From a bacterium (lineage in GTDB: Bacteria; Actinomycetota; Acidimicrobiia; Spongiisociales; Spongiisociaceae): DNA of 64,000 nt. The position numbers and the translations under genes were made by a program. This document shows, piece after piece, positions 44,172 to 53,596 of this stretch (the first letter of the stretch is position 1; each line of letters starts with the position of its first letter). The stretch spans positions 1-64,000 of the forward strand of contig JAPPFW010000052.1 in assembly GCA_028821575.1 (NCBI GenBank). The letters run 5' to 3'. Under the pieces are notes generated by a model. It worked only from the letters and a program-made list of their open reading frames with translations. It searched no databases and was not told where the DNA came from.

Positions 44172-45322
44172 TCATTCTCGCAAATGGCAAGACGAACGAG
44201 GTTGCCCAGCGGACCGACGCCTCGGGGGACCTGTGGGTGCGGATGGATGATCTCCCCCGTGCCACCGGCTGGCAGATGAAGCCGCAGGGCGCTTGCCTGG
44301 GCGAGTTGTGTGTGCCGCTGCCGACGAACAAGCGCGAGGACTGGATCGCCGACGCGGATGACTGGGTGTGGTTCTGCTATTCGGAATTTGCCGACATGAT
44401 CGGCCAGAAGTACGTGCGTGACGGCGACGTGTGGAGCCTCGGCTCGGTGCCCGAAGTCCGTCGCTCCGGGCTGGAATCAGCGATCGCGCCCGACTTCGAG
44501 GTGACGGAGCGTAACGGCGAGAGGTTGAGGCTCTCGGACTTGGGTGGCCGCAAGGTGGTGCTGTTCACATGGTCATCTTGGTGAGGGTGCCGCTTTAGCC
44601 TGCCGGACTGGCAGGCTCTGTACGAATCGATCGGCCCGGACCGGTTCGAGTTGATCAGCGTGGCGCAGGACTCGGGTGGACCCGAGGCTGCGGACAGGTG
44701 GTTTGATCGGGCCTCGCCGACCTACCGGTGCGTCGTCGACCCGACACACCAGATCAGTTCCCTGTTCGGCTGGGTGAACGTGCCGTCGGCCGCGTGGATC
44801 GACGAGGAAGGGCGCATCGTCCGCAGCAACGAAGGGGTGTACCCGGCTAGGACGACCGTCCGGTTCGGCCTCGGAAAGGTCCGCCTGGGAGGCGACGCCT
44901 TCGCCGAGGCGACTCGCGACTGGGTCGAGCGGGGAGCCGACAGCGAGCACGTCTGGTCGAGCGAGGAACTGGCAGAGCGGCTCAAACCCGTCGACGACGA
45001 CACACGTCTGGCGGAAGCGACGTTCAAGCTGGCGGTGCACTTCGAGGCGATGGGCGACGACGAGCGTGCATGGCGGCATTTCACCGCGGCGCAGCACCTG
45101 GCGCCCGACAACTGGAACTATCTGCGGCAGGGCTGGACCCACAAGGGAACGGCCTATGCCAACCTAAAGGTACTGAAGCGGACGAGTCACCTCCGCAAGA
45201 ACTCCGACAAGAGCTACTACGACCCCATGGAGTTACCCGGCGAGAACCACCAGCGGTTCACCGAGCTTGAGTGGCTGTGGACACCCGCCGTCCGCTGGTT
45301 CAAGCGACTGCTCCGCCGCTAG
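44168..45322 (+). CDS. Probable selenocysteine-containing thioredoxin-fold protein (in-frame TGA at 44582)
   Basis: One frame of 384 codons, interrupted only by TGA at 44582-44584 (codon 139). Before it: an N-terminal region of about 100 residues (TGWQMKPQGACLGELCVPLP) and the redoxin start AIAPDFEVTERNGERLRLSD, then KVVLFTWSSW. After it: GCRFSLPDWQALYESIG, FELISVAQDSGG and VNVPSAAWIDEEGRIVRSNE, a normal TlpA/AhpC-like fold, then a helical tail (AWRHFTAAQHLAPDNWNYL). The TGA replaces the first active-site Cys (WCGPC-like becomes W-U-G-C). A SECIS-like hairpin follows. Reading as selenocysteine gives a redox enzyme; the alternative is a nonsense mutation next to relics. Confidence 0.7.
44597..44617 (+). 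promoter_or_regulatory. Candidate bacterial SECIS hairpin
   Basis: A perfect 8-bp stem (AGCCTGCC, 44597-44604, with GGCAGGCT, 44610-44617) carries the 5-base loop GGACT. The loop begins 20 bases after the TGA. Bacterial SECIS elements are known as short stem-loops right behind the UGA with a small loop starting with G and about 16-37 bases between UGA and loop, so the geometry fits. Confidence 0.65.
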
Positions 45323-45425
45323 ATCGTTAGTTCCAAGGGGTTCTGGAAGTGCCAGTCGTCAGTTGTCAGTGATAGTGTGGGTTATGTTATCTACCTCGGT
45401 GGCGCGTGGTGTGCTCGTCTCCCGA

Positions 45426-46106
45426 TCACCAGTCCAGGCCGACCGCGCTGGTGAGGAACCCGGTGAACGGTGCGGCGACCCGGCACGCGTCGGCGTACAG
45501 GTCCAAGAAGTCGGGCGAGCAGGTCTCGTCCTCGGTGAACTGCGTGATCGCCACGAACGACTTCAGCTTCAGGTACTCGATGTGAGGGTGGCCCGCGTCG
45601 AAGCCCCTGGGAGCCCGCTTGAGGGACTCGCCCTCCAGGTCGAAGGTCGAAGCGAAAGGCTCGTCCTCCACAATGGCTTCCCACTTCTCGGGCTTGTCCA
45701 CGATCGCCTGGCGTATCTGGTTGGCTGTCGCGGCCTTCGGTCTCCACAGTCCGGCACCGGCGAACACGTTGCCCGGCTCCAGATGCAGGTACAGCCCGGG
45801 TCCGTGGACCTCCCGTCCCACCTCGTGGCGGAAGTGGACTCCGGCGTTGGTCTTGTACGGGCTCTTGTCCTTGGAGAAGCGCACGTCCCGGTAGATCCGG
45901 AAGACGGATCCGCCTGTTCGCCTGGGATCGGCCACCATGTGAGGGCTGATGGATATGAGAGGGCTCTCGAAGTCCGCGACGAACTGCAGGAGAGGATCTT
46001 GGACATCCCTCCGGTAGCGCTCCTTGTTGGCCTGGAACCAGTCGCGGCGGTTGTTCGCGGCCAACTCGTCCAGGAACTCGAAGAGGGCCGGGGTGAAGTG
46101 TGACAT
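45426..46106 (-). CDS. DUF2461 family protein
   Basis: A 226-residue protein starting MSHFTPALFEFLDELAANNR. It matches the DUF2461 (TIGR02453) pattern: NNRRDWFQANKERYRRDVQD, RIYRDVRFSKDKSPYKTNAG, GPGLYLHLEPGNVFAGAGLW and ESLKRAPRGFDAGHPHIEYL. No function is established for the family. The start is the ATG at 46106; the frame upstream has no family similarity. Confidence 0.85.
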   Translation of the reverse strand: MSHFTPALFEFLDELAANNRRDWFQANKERYRRDVQDPLLQFVADFESPLISISPHMVADPRRTGGSVFRIYRDVRFSKDKSPYKTNAGVHFRHEVGREVHGPGLYLHLEPGNVFAGAGLWRPKAATANQIRQAIVDKPEKWEAIVEDEPFASTFDLEGESLKRAPRGFDAGHPHIEYLKLKSFVAITQFTEDETCSPDFLDLYADACRVAAPFTGFLTSAVGLDW

Positions 46107-46398
46107 CGGCCTTACGGTAGCCCTGCGGGTTGAAGTGCTGGCCGCTCCGGCTCCTTGATCCTGACTGTCTGCTGCAGGTGCTCGGAGGGCAACAGGGTCT
46201 CGATGACCCAGGCTTGTTACGCGACATTGGCGCCGTCCAATACCGCTCGAGTTCAATCTCCCCGGGCCTCGTGATCCCCCAGGCACCAGGGTGTCGGGTT
46301 CGTTGTCGGCCTGCAGATTCACCATGTCGAGGTTCCAGGGGATCCAGAAGTAAGAGGCATCCTTTGCGACCGGACGGCGTTGGGGGACTCGCCTGCGG

Positions 46399-46809
46399 TC
46401 AGGTGGCCGACCAGGCGCGGACGGTCTCCACTGTCACGTCGATCACCGGTCCTGGGGGCGGCTGGGTCGTGTACACGTCGTACTTGGAGGTGAGCAGGGC
46501 GAGACCCTTCCGGAGGCTGGGACCAGACCGGACCACTTGGGCTGTCCCGTCGAGCCTCACCCACCACAGCTTCGACCAGTCGTCGTCGTAGTGGTCGACC
46601 AGCACCGAGACCTGCGGGTTCGCTTCTATGTTGGCGAGGCGTTTGAGGCGGAGGGTGGACTTGGGCTTGAGGTCGACCGCCGTGTACAGACGCCCGTGCT
46701 CGTATGCGAACACGATCGGGACCAGGTGCGGGCGGCCGTGGTGGTCGACGGTTCCCAGAGTGGCCGACCGGGCCCTGTGCAGCCTGCGAGTGATCTCAGC
46801 GCGGTCCAC
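46399..46809 (-). CDS. PPOX-class flavin/F420-binding protein
   Basis: A 136-residue split-barrel protein (RARSATLGTVDHHGRPHLVP, LKRLANIEANPQVSVLVDHY, KLWWVRLDGTAQVV) of the pyridoxamine-5'-phosphate-oxidase-like class. In actinobacteria this subtype (TIGR03668-like) often uses F420. The GTG at 46809 has GGGAGG five bases upstream. The substrate is unknown. Confidence 0.8.
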   Translation of the reverse strand: MDRAEITRRLHRARSATLGTVDHHGRPHLVPIVFAYEHGRLYTAVDLKPKSTLRLKRLANIEANPQVSVLVDHYDDDWSKLWWVRLDGTAQVVRSGPSLRKGLALLTSKYDVYTTQPPPGPVIDVTVETVRAWSAT

Positions 46810-47071
46810 AGGGGAGCCTCCCTTCACCGAGCCGGCACTGTCGAGTCCGGGCTCTCCGTCTCAGACGGTATGTTGCCACGCGACCGTGCCTGCAGGTGCA
46901 CCGTTGGGCAATGCGCCGGAGCGTCCTCTCCTCAACGGGCCGATCCTGTTTGCCCTCATACGCGCTGCGCGTCCGTAGCCGGTACGTTCTCGTGCATTGC
47001 GCCGTCGAGATCGAGCCTGCACCGGCCCCCTCCTCTGGAGGGAACTCTCCTCGCAGGGCTAGCATCGCGCC

Positions 47072-48388
47072 ATGACGATGCCACCCACACTGGCGCCACC
47101 GTGGCGAGCTCCGGAGTTCTGGGCAGATATTCGACCCGCAGTGTGGTCGGCTCTCGGGCTGCCTCCCACCGTCTACGCGGACGAGGAATTCTACGCCGAC
47201 GAGCAGAGCCGCCTCTTCGGCCGGGCATGGACCGGGGTGGCGCTTGCCTCCGAGCTGCGGGCACCGGGCCGGCTCCTCGTGCGGTCGGTCGGCGGGAGGT
47301 CCGTGCTGCTGACCCGGTCCGGCGAGCAGTTGCGCGGGTTCATGAACACCTGCCGTCACCGCGGAACGGAACTTGCCGAGGCAGACTGCGACATAAGGGG
47401 CGTCATCCGGTGTCCGTACCATCGCTGGAGTTACTCGACCGAGGGTCGGTTGGTGGCGGCGCCGCTGTTCGAAGCGTCCCCGCCGTCGGATTTCGACCCC
47501 GCCGACTGGCGTCTCGTGCCGGTGCGCGTGGACACCTGGGGTCCTGTCGTGTTCGTATGCCTCGATGAGCGGACACCGCCTCTGCAGGTGTGGCTCGGTG
47601 ATCTGGCGGAGCGGTTGGCCGGTTACCGCTTGGACGAGTGGGAGATCGCCGACCTCGACGGGGCGGCATGCACGTTCGATGTGGGCACCAACTGGAAGCT
47701 GATCGTCGAGAACTTCGCCGAGTACTACCACCTGCCGTGGGTGCATCCGAAGCTGGCCAAGGTGTCGCGGGTCAAGGACCACTACCGCTACCAGGGTCCG
47801 GGGATGTATTGCGGGCAGACCACGACGCCGGTGTCGAGCGACAAGCACGACGACTGGCTGGTATTGCCCCCCGCCACCGGCCTGGACGCCTCGGATGCCG
47901 CCAGCGGGAGGTTCGTCGCATTGTTCCCCAACGTCCTGCTGGCTGTGCTGCCGAACCACATGTTCCTCATGCTGCTCGAGCCGGTGGCGGCCGGGCGGAC
48001 CCTCGAGCACTGCACCTTCTTGTTCCCGCCGGGCACGGCGCCGGCATCCGATGACGAGCGGGGAAGGCGTCTGTTCGCCGAAGCGTTCGAGACCACCCGG
48101 CGTTTCTGGGTCGACGTGAACGATGAGGACATCGACATCTGCGAACGTGTCCAGCGCGGGCTCGCCCGCGCCGGCGCGCCGCCCGGTCCGATGGCTCCCC
48201 GTTTCGAGGAGCCGCTGAACCGCTTCCACAACATGGCGGCCGATCTCATGACCCTCGATTCGGTGGCCGACCTCGCGGTGCCCGCCGGAGACCGGCCGGG
48301 CGAGGCTGACCTCTTCGATACCAGGCCGAACCCCCTGCCTCCGCTCATCGAGGTGGAGGCTGCACTACCGAGCGCCGAGGCCGGCTGA
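47072..48388 (+). CDS. Rieske-type aromatic-ring-hydroxylating oxygenase alpha subunit
   Basis: A 438-residue protein. The Rieske 2Fe-2S cluster residues are in FMNTCRHRG (Cys94, His96) and IRCPYHRWS (Cys114, His117). The mononuclear iron site follows in NFAEYYHLPWVHPKL (two His) with Asp from WVDVNDEDIDICE. Relatives oxidise aromatic rings, quaternary amines or N-methyl groups. No ferredoxin or reductase gene is adjacent. TAGCAT just before the ATG suggests a nearly leaderless promoter. Confidence 0.88.
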   Translation: MTMPPTLAPPWRAPEFWADIRPAVWSALGLPPTVYADEEFYADEQSRLFGRAWTGVALASELRAPGRLLVRSVGGRSVLLTRSGEQLRGFMNTCRHRGTELAEADCDIRGVIRCPYHRWSYSTEGRLVAAPLFEASPPSDFDPADWRLVPVRVDTWGPVVFVCLDERTPPLQVWLGDLAERLAGYRLDEWEIADLDGAACTFDVGTNWKLIVENFAEYYHLPWVHPKLAKVSRVKDHYRYQGPGMYCGQTTTPVSSDKHDDWLVLPPATGLDASDAASGRFVALFPNVLLAVLPNHMFLMLLEPVAAGRTLEHCTFLFPPGTAPASDDERGRRLFAEAFETTRRFWVDVNDEDIDICERVQRGLARAGAPPGPMAPRFEEPLNRFHNMAADLMTLDSVADLAVPAGDRPGEADLFDTRPNPLPPLIEVEAALPSAEAG

Positions 48389-48637
48389 GCCGACTCACCG
48401 GTTAGAGGGTGGGTCCCTGGGCAGACGTCAACTGCTAGAACACGGATCCGAATCCGGCCGGACAACCAATCCAGCTTTGGCATGATCACCAACCCGATTC
48501 CGTCCGGAAGACACTCGTCTCAGGCCGCAGACGGGCGCTCTCGGAGCGGGACGCTCCGAGCGCTGGCGGCCGTCCTTGTCACCAGCGATCACCTCTCGAG
48601 CGTGCTGGGAACCGGGTCCTGTATATAGCCTTGTCCG

Positions 48638-49789
48638 ATGTACCCCACTTCCTACCGGCTGCCACGGACGATCCTGTACGTGTTCATCGGCACCCAGGCG
48701 ATGGGGATCGGGGTGATCATCTCGCTGCTGGCCGACATCCAGGACCGGTTCGGGTTTCCAACCTGGTCGTTGGGAACCATCGCCGGCGTCTCGTTCGCGT
48801 TCACGCTGGTGGCCCACCTGTGGCTGGCCTCGTTCGCCGACCGGGGCTGGGAACGGAGGATGATCGCCGTTGGGGGAGTCCTGGCGGTCCTCGCCCTGCT
48901 CTGGATGGTGACCGCCTCGGCATTGTGGCAGTGGGTGGGGGCCCGGGCTCTGCTCGGTTTCGCCGAAGGCACCTGCGTGGTGGCGGCTCGGCGGGTGGTG
49001 CTGAGCTGGGACCCGGACCGCCAGGGCAGGGCCCTGAGCTCGCTGACCATGGCCCTGACGATCGGGTTCCTGGTCGGTCCCCCGATCGCCGGCTTCCTGA
49101 ACGAGATCCACACCGGGCTTCCGTTCCTGCTGCCCGCCTTGGTGGAGGCCCTCCTGGTTCCGTTCCTGCTGGTCGTCAGGCCCGGCGAGTACGGGCGTTC
49201 ACCCGTCAGGCTGAAGCGCCGGGGCCTGGCGGCGATCCCGGGCCTGGCCCCGGGGCTGTTCCTGGCCGCCTCGCCCTGGGTGATGATCGGGATGCTGGAC
49301 TCTCTCTGGGCCCGGTATATGACCGATCTGGGGGCCGGCCCGGCGACGATCGGGGTCGGCTTCCTGGCGCTGGCTCTCCCGAGTGTTTTCGTCACCCCGC
49401 TCAGCGGCCGGTTGGCGGACAGGATCAACCCCATCCGCCTGGCCCTTGCCGGGGCGGTGGTCGAACTGCCGCTCGTGGTGGCATTCGGTTTCGCCACGGG
49501 CGTGCCATTCCTGCTCGTGGTGGCGGCACTCCACTCCGCCGCGTGGCCGTTCGTCACGCCCCCCGGTCAGGCCGCGGTGGCCAAGGTGGCGCCACCCGGC
49601 CAGGCTGCCGAGGCGCAGGGCCTGATCGAGTCCTACGGGCTCGTCCTGGCGTCCGCCGGGGCGCTGGTAGCACCTCCCATCTACGCGGCCGGGGGTCCTG
49701 TCGTGTTGTTCTTCGCCGCGGCCGCGGTACTGGCCGTGACCCCGCTCGTGGTCCTCGCGAAGGGCGAGAGTTGGAGAGGGGTTTTCTGA
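48638..49789 (+). CDS. MFS transporter
   Basis: A 383-residue major facilitator with about 12 membrane segments. It starts YRLPRTILYVFIGTQAMGIG and has the loop 2-3 region FADRGWERRMIAVGG, GFLVGPPIAGFLNE in segment 5 and PLSGRLADRINPIRL in the second half. Substrate unknown. TATATA lies about 10 bases before the ATG, pointing to a short-leader transcript. Confidence 0.88.
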   Translation: MYPTSYRLPRTILYVFIGTQAMGIGVIISLLADIQDRFGFPTWSLGTIAGVSFAFTLVAHLWLASFADRGWERRMIAVGGVLAVLALLWMVTASALWQWVGARALLGFAEGTCVVAARRVVLSWDPDRQGRALSSLTMALTIGFLVGPPIAGFLNEIHTGLPFLLPALVEALLVPFLLVVRPGEYGRSPVRLKRRGLAAIPGLAPGLFLAASPWVMIGMLDSLWARYMTDLGAGPATIGVGFLALALPSVFVTPLSGRLADRINPIRLALAGAVVELPLVVAFGFATGVPFLLVVAALHSAAWPFVTPPGQAAVAKVAPPGQAAEAQGLIESYGLVLASAGALVAPPIYAAGGPVVLFFAAAAVLAVTPLVVLAKGESWRGVF

Positions 49790-49864
49790 TCGTTCGAGCC
49801 GTGAACGGCGCTAAGCGCTTGCGGAGCGGCTATTCTTGCGGGCGATACGACCTCAAGGGGGAGT

Positions 49865-50575
49865 GTGGCGGAAAGCTTCCTGTGGAAAGGCCGTCTCGGG
49901 CCGATGGATCTGCGTATCTCCGATACGACGTTCACGCCATCGACCATCTCGACGCTGGTCGCTCGCGAGTTGCGCATCGAGGAGGGCGACGTGGCGATCG
50001 ATGTGGGTTGCGGTTCGGGAGTCCTGGCCATCATCGCGGCCAAGCTCGGGGCGCGGCATGTTCACGCCATCGACAAGAGCCCCGACGTGATCGAGGTGGG
50101 TCGAGCCAACGCAGAGGCCAACGACGTGAGCGACCGGGTCAGCTTCTACCAGGGCGACCTCTTCGAGCCCCTCGACCAGAGCATCAAGGCCGACGTCATC
50201 ATCGGCGACGTCTCGGGCATACCGGACGCTCTGGCCGATGAGAGCGGCTGGTTCCCAACCAGGGGCGGCGGAGGAGCACGCGGTAGCGAACTCCCCATCC
50301 GGATGCTCGAGGAGGCTCGGCGGAGGCTGGCCTCGGGTGGCCGGCTGTTCCTCCCCACCGGATCCCTCCAGGACGAGACCTCGATCATCGACACCGCCCG
50401 CCGGCTCTACACGAGGGTCCGTAAGCTGACCGAACGCCGGATACCCCTACCCAGCCGGATCGCCACCAGCCAGGTGCTCTCGGATCTGGTCGACAGGGGC
50501 GTGGTCCGCATCGTCACCCGGGGATCCAGGTCCCTGTGGGAGGCGAGGGTCTGGGAAGTCTCGGGCATCGCCTGA
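49865..50575 (+). CDS. SAM-dependent methyltransferase (PrmA/HemK-like)
   Basis: A 236-residue class I methyltransferase. Motif I is VAIDVGCGSGVLAIIAAKLG, motif II HVHAIDKSPDVIEVGRANAE, then VSFYQGDLFEPLD. In place of the N-PP-Y catalytic motif it has IIGDVSGIPDALADE, so it may not methylate glutamine or adenine as HemK enzymes do. The start GTG/ATG lies behind GGGGGAG. Confidence 0.8.
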   Translation: MAESFLWKGRLGPMDLRISDTTFTPSTISTLVARELRIEEGDVAIDVGCGSGVLAIIAAKLGARHVHAIDKSPDVIEVGRANAEANDVSDRVSFYQGDLFEPLDQSIKADVIIGDVSGIPDALADESGWFPTRGGGGARGSELPIRMLEEARRRLASGGRLFLPTGSLQDETSIIDTARRLYTRVRKLTERRIPLPSRIATSQVLSDLVDRGVVRIVTRGSRSLWEARVWEVSGIA

Positions 50576-50633
50576 CGAGGGCCGGGCAGCATAGAGGTCT
50601 GTTTCGTCCCGGGTCGATTACGATACGTGCCAG

Positions 50634-51428
50634 ATGGTCGTCCGCGTTGGTGATGTGTTGGATGAGATCGACAGGCGGGTTCCTTTCCGGACCGCCGCAG
50701 GTTGGGACGCGGTGGGTCTGCAACTCGGCGACCTCCGACGGCCCGTGTCGGCCGTAGCCGTGGCCCACGAGATCACCGGGTCGGTGGTGGAAGACATACT
50801 GGCCCGAGGGGTAGATCTCACGATCACCTACCACCCGCTGGTATTCCACCCGCTACCCTCGGTGACGGCGGTCGCCGGGCCGGAAGGACGGTCGTTCGCT
50901 CTGGTGGAAGGGGGCGTGTCGGTGATCTCGGTTCACACCAACTGGGACGTGGCGTCCGGCGGTACGGCTGATTGCCTGGCTGCGGAGCTTCAGGTCGAGG
51001 ACGTGGCGGGATTCGGCGTCATGGAGACCGCCGACGGCGAGCCGATCCCGGTCGGACGCCATGGGTCGTTCGACGGGACGCCGGCCGATCTTATGGACAC
51101 GGTCCGGACCGCGCTGGGCAGCCGTCCCCGCGCAGCCGGCCTCGGCGAGCGCAGGATCCGGAGGGTGGCAGTCGTGCCGGGTTCCGGCGGTGCCTATGTG
51201 GACGACGCGATCTCCGTGGGCGCCGACGCCTACGTCACGGGCGACGTGTCCCACCATGAGGCGCGACGAGCCGTGGATCACCGGATGGCCGTGATCGACG
51301 CCGGACACGGACCCACCGAGCGCCCTGGGGTGAGGGCCCTCCACTCCCTGGTGGCTGAGATCGTGCAATCACCCGTCGACCTGGTGGGCACCGACGACAC
51401 CCCCTGGGAGGTTGAATGGAACGGCTGA
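50634..51428 (+). CDS. NIF3/DUF34 family protein
   Basis: A 264-residue Nif3-like protein (GTP cyclohydrolase I type 2 homolog) with a probable two-metal site: LTITYHPLVFHPL, SVHTNWDVASGG, GDVSHHEARRAVDHRM and DAGHGPTERPGV. Its biochemical role is not settled. TACGAT before the ATG suggests a leaderless transcript. It overlaps the zinc-ribbon gene, a common actinobacterial pairing. Confidence 0.9.
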   Translation: MVVRVGDVLDEIDRRVPFRTAAGWDAVGLQLGDLRRPVSAVAVAHEITGSVVEDILARGVDLTITYHPLVFHPLPSVTAVAGPEGRSFALVEGGVSVISVHTNWDVASGGTADCLAAELQVEDVAGFGVMETADGEPIPVGRHGSFDGTPADLMDTVRTALGSRPRAAGLGERRIRRVAVVPGSGGAYVDDAISVGADAYVTGDVSHHEARRAVDHRMAVIDAGHGPTERPGVRALHSLVAEIVQSPVDLVGTDDTPWEVEWNG

Positions 51429-52126
51429 GCAGCTTCGCCGATCTGCTGGAACTGCAGCAGATAGATTCATCCGTCGACAAGCTGCTGCAGGATCGCAGAA
51501 GCCTGCCCGAACTGGCGGACCACGCATTAGCCCGCCGCGAATCCCGTGAGGCCGCCCATGCCTCCGAGGAGGCCACCGTCCGGATGCGAAGTCTGGACCG
51601 CGATCTTTCCCGCACGGAGGACGAACTCCAGATGGCCGAGCAGAAGCTGAGGGAGCAGGAGCGCCGGCTGTTCGCCGGGCGGATGAACGCTCGCGAGACC
51701 GAGAACATGCGGGCGGAGGTGCAGAGCCTCCGACGCCAGGTGGAGTCCATGGAGGACGAGTTGCTCGAGTTCCTCGATATGCGGGAAGGGATGCAGGAGG
51801 AGGAGAGGATGCTGGCCGAGCGCTCCGACGCGACCGCCGAGGTGGAGCAGCGGCTCGCGGCCCGTATCGCCGAGTCCAGAGCGGTGATCGACGCATCGCT
51901 CGCCCGGTTCCGCGAGCGCCGGGCCGGGATCGTCGAGGAGATCGAGCCTCGACTGCTCCAGCTCTACACCCGCCTCAGGGAACGCCGTGGCGGGATAGTG
52001 GTGGGTGAGACCTCCGGGCGGGTCTGCGGTGCGTGCCACCTGCAGATGCCGATCGCTGAGTACGAAGAAGTGGTGCGGGACGCCATTCCCCAGTGCATCC
52101 ACTGCGCCGCCATCCTCGTCCTTTGA
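51416..52126 (+). CDS. C4-type zinc-ribbon coiled-coil protein (DUF164/zf-RING_7)
   Basis: A 236-residue protein. It is a long helical coiled coil (residues about 5-180, many Glu/Arg heptads, e.g. VEQRLAARIAESRAVIDASL) followed by a zinc ribbon with CGACHLQMP and CIHCAAIL. It starts inside the end of the NIF3 gene. Known homologs form partners of Nif3-type proteins, but the function is unclear. Confidence 0.88.
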   Translation: MERLSSFADLLELQQIDSSVDKLLQDRRSLPELADHALARRESREAAHASEEATVRMRSLDRDLSRTEDELQMAEQKLREQERRLFAGRMNARETENMRAEVQSLRRQVESMEDELLEFLDMREGMQEEERMLAERSDATAEVEQRLAARIAESRAVIDASLARFRERRAGIVEEIEPRLLQLYTRLRERRGGIVVGETSGRVCGACHLQMPIAEYEEVVRDAIPQCIHCAAILVL

Positions 52127-52184
52127 AACCGGTCCCCCTATCCCGGCTGCGTATCTGACCATCGACTGAGCACTGGGGCGCAGG

Positions 52185-52709
52185 ATGGTGTTCTGGCACG
52201 TGGGCGGTGCCGTCTTCCTGTTCCGCCTCCTCTTCAGGGACCCGGGTGTCGATCTCAGGTTCCTCGCCTCCGGCGCCCTGCTCCCGGATGCGGTAGACCT
52301 GCTGGTCGGGGTAGTCCAGGGTCCGGAGCCGGGTGTGACCGGACGCTTCTACGGCCACTCGCTCCTGCTCGCCGCGGCGTTGCTGGCGGTGGGCCTGTTG
52401 ACGACGGAACGCGGCGGCGTCGGCAGGAAGCGCGCGGTGGTTCTGGCGGTGGGGGTCATGTTCCACCTGCTGCTCGATGCGATGTGGCTGCTGCCCGAGG
52501 TGTTGCTGTGGCCGCTTGCCGGCAGTCTTTCCCTGGCGGGCACTCCCGGCGACTGGACCGGCTTCCCCGGCTCGGTCACCGGCAACCCTGCAGGGCTGGT
52601 GCAGGAGGCGGCAGGATTCGTCTACCTGATCTGGTTGCTGGGCCGAGCCGGGCTGTCCGACGGGGCGAAGCGTTCCCGCCTCTGGAGGACCGGTGTGATT
52701 GGGTGTTAG
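52185..52709 (+). CDS. Putative membrane-bound metal-dependent hydrolase (YdjM-like)
   Basis: A 174-residue membrane protein with four or so hydrophobic segments and scattered His/Asp residues in or near membranes: MVFWHVGGAVFLF, LPDAVDLLVG, RFYGHSLLLAAAL, MFHLLLDAMWLLP. This is the layout of the YdjM/YfhO-like family. The last codons run into an 11-bp duplication. Confidence in the family is moderate. Confidence 0.6.
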   Translation: MVFWHVGGAVFLFRLLFRDPGVDLRFLASGALLPDAVDLLVGVVQGPEPGVTGRFYGHSLLLAAALLAVGLLTTERGGVGRKRAVVLAVGVMFHLLLDAMWLLPEVLLWPLAGSLSLAGTPGDWTGFPGSVTGNPAGLVQEAAGFVYLIWLLGRAGLSDGAKRSRLWRTGVIGC

Positions 52710-52722
52710 TTGGGTGTTAGTT
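52701..52722. repeat. 11-bp direct duplication
   Basis: GGGTGTTAGTT occurs twice in a row at the 3' end of the YdjM-like gene, covering its stop codon. AGTTG-containing short repeats recur in this part of the window (see 55381). Confidence 0.75.
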
Positions 52723-52766
52723 GTCAGGTGGTTCCAGATCGCTATGTGTCAACCACTGACCACTGA

Positions 52767-53516
52767 TCAGCTTCTGGCTTCTTGAACCAGCAGAGCCGGG
52801 CCGACCTGCTCCGCGACCATGGCGTGCACCCGGTTCTTGAGACCTTCCAACTCGTAGATCATCAGGCCGTCCGTGGAGATGGGCGGCATGATCTTCACGG
52901 TTACCTGTCCCGAACGGATCAGCTTGGTCTTCGGCTTCCATACCGCCCGGCTTCCGACGATGGCGGTGGGAAGGACCGGCGCCCGAACGTTGCGTGCGAT
53001 CGAGAAGGCACCCTTCTTGAAGGGGAGCATCACCCCGTCCCGGGGCCGGGTACCCTCCGGGTAGATCATCAGGGACCATCCTCGATCCATGGTCCTTCTC
53101 GCGCCCTCGTTTATGGCCTGGTGGGCCGCCCGGCCCGCTCCCCGGTCGACCTCTACCATTCCGATGCGCCGCATGGCCAGGCCGAACAGGGGGATCTTGA
53201 ACAGTTCGGCCTTGGCCAGGAAACGGATCGGGACCGGCAACGCGGCGAAGTGGGCGAAGATGTCGAACGCCGACTGGTGGTTGGACACGATCACGTAGGA
53301 ACTATTGGAGTCGATGTGTTCGAGTCCTTCGACCACGAGCTTCACACCTGCCGCCCAGCACCACATCCGCCCCCACGCTCTTGCCACCCGGTCCAGTCCG
53401 GAGGAAGTAGGCCGGACGAGCGTGATGGTGACCACTGCCAGGGCGGCCACCGCCGTGTAAGGGATCGCCACTGCGAAGGTGACACCCGCCCTGAGCCCTC
53501 CGAGAAGGTTCTTCAT
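52767..53516 (-). CDS. 1-acyl-sn-glycerol-3-phosphate acyltransferase (PlsC)
   Basis: A 249-residue LPLAT-family protein. It has an N-terminal membrane segment (VTFAVAIPYTAVAALAVVTI), the catalytic NHQSAFD (HX4D), KAELFKIPLFGLAMRRIGMV, the glycerol-phosphate-binding YPEGTRPRDG and LPTAIVGSRAVW. It adds the second acyl chain in phospholipid synthesis at the inner membrane. Single gene, convergent with the YdjM-like gene and divergent from the next. Confidence 0.88.
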   Translation of the reverse strand: MKNLLGGLRAGVTFAVAIPYTAVAALAVVTITLVRPTSSGLDRVARAWGRMWCWAAGVKLVVEGLEHIDSNSSYVIVSNHQSAFDIFAHFAALPVPIRFLAKAELFKIPLFGLAMRRIGMVEVDRGAGRAAHQAINEGARRTMDRGWSLMIYPEGTRPRDGVMLPFKKGAFSIARNVRAPVLPTAIVGSRAVWKPKTKLIRSGQVTVKIMPPISTDGLMIYELEGLKNRVHAMVAEQVGPALLVQEARS

Positions 53517-53596
53517 ACCCGGAAGGTTACCCGTCCGGTGAGGGCGGGGCCACGCTCGTTACCCTCTCGGCGTACGAGCAAGGCGGAAAGGCGGCG

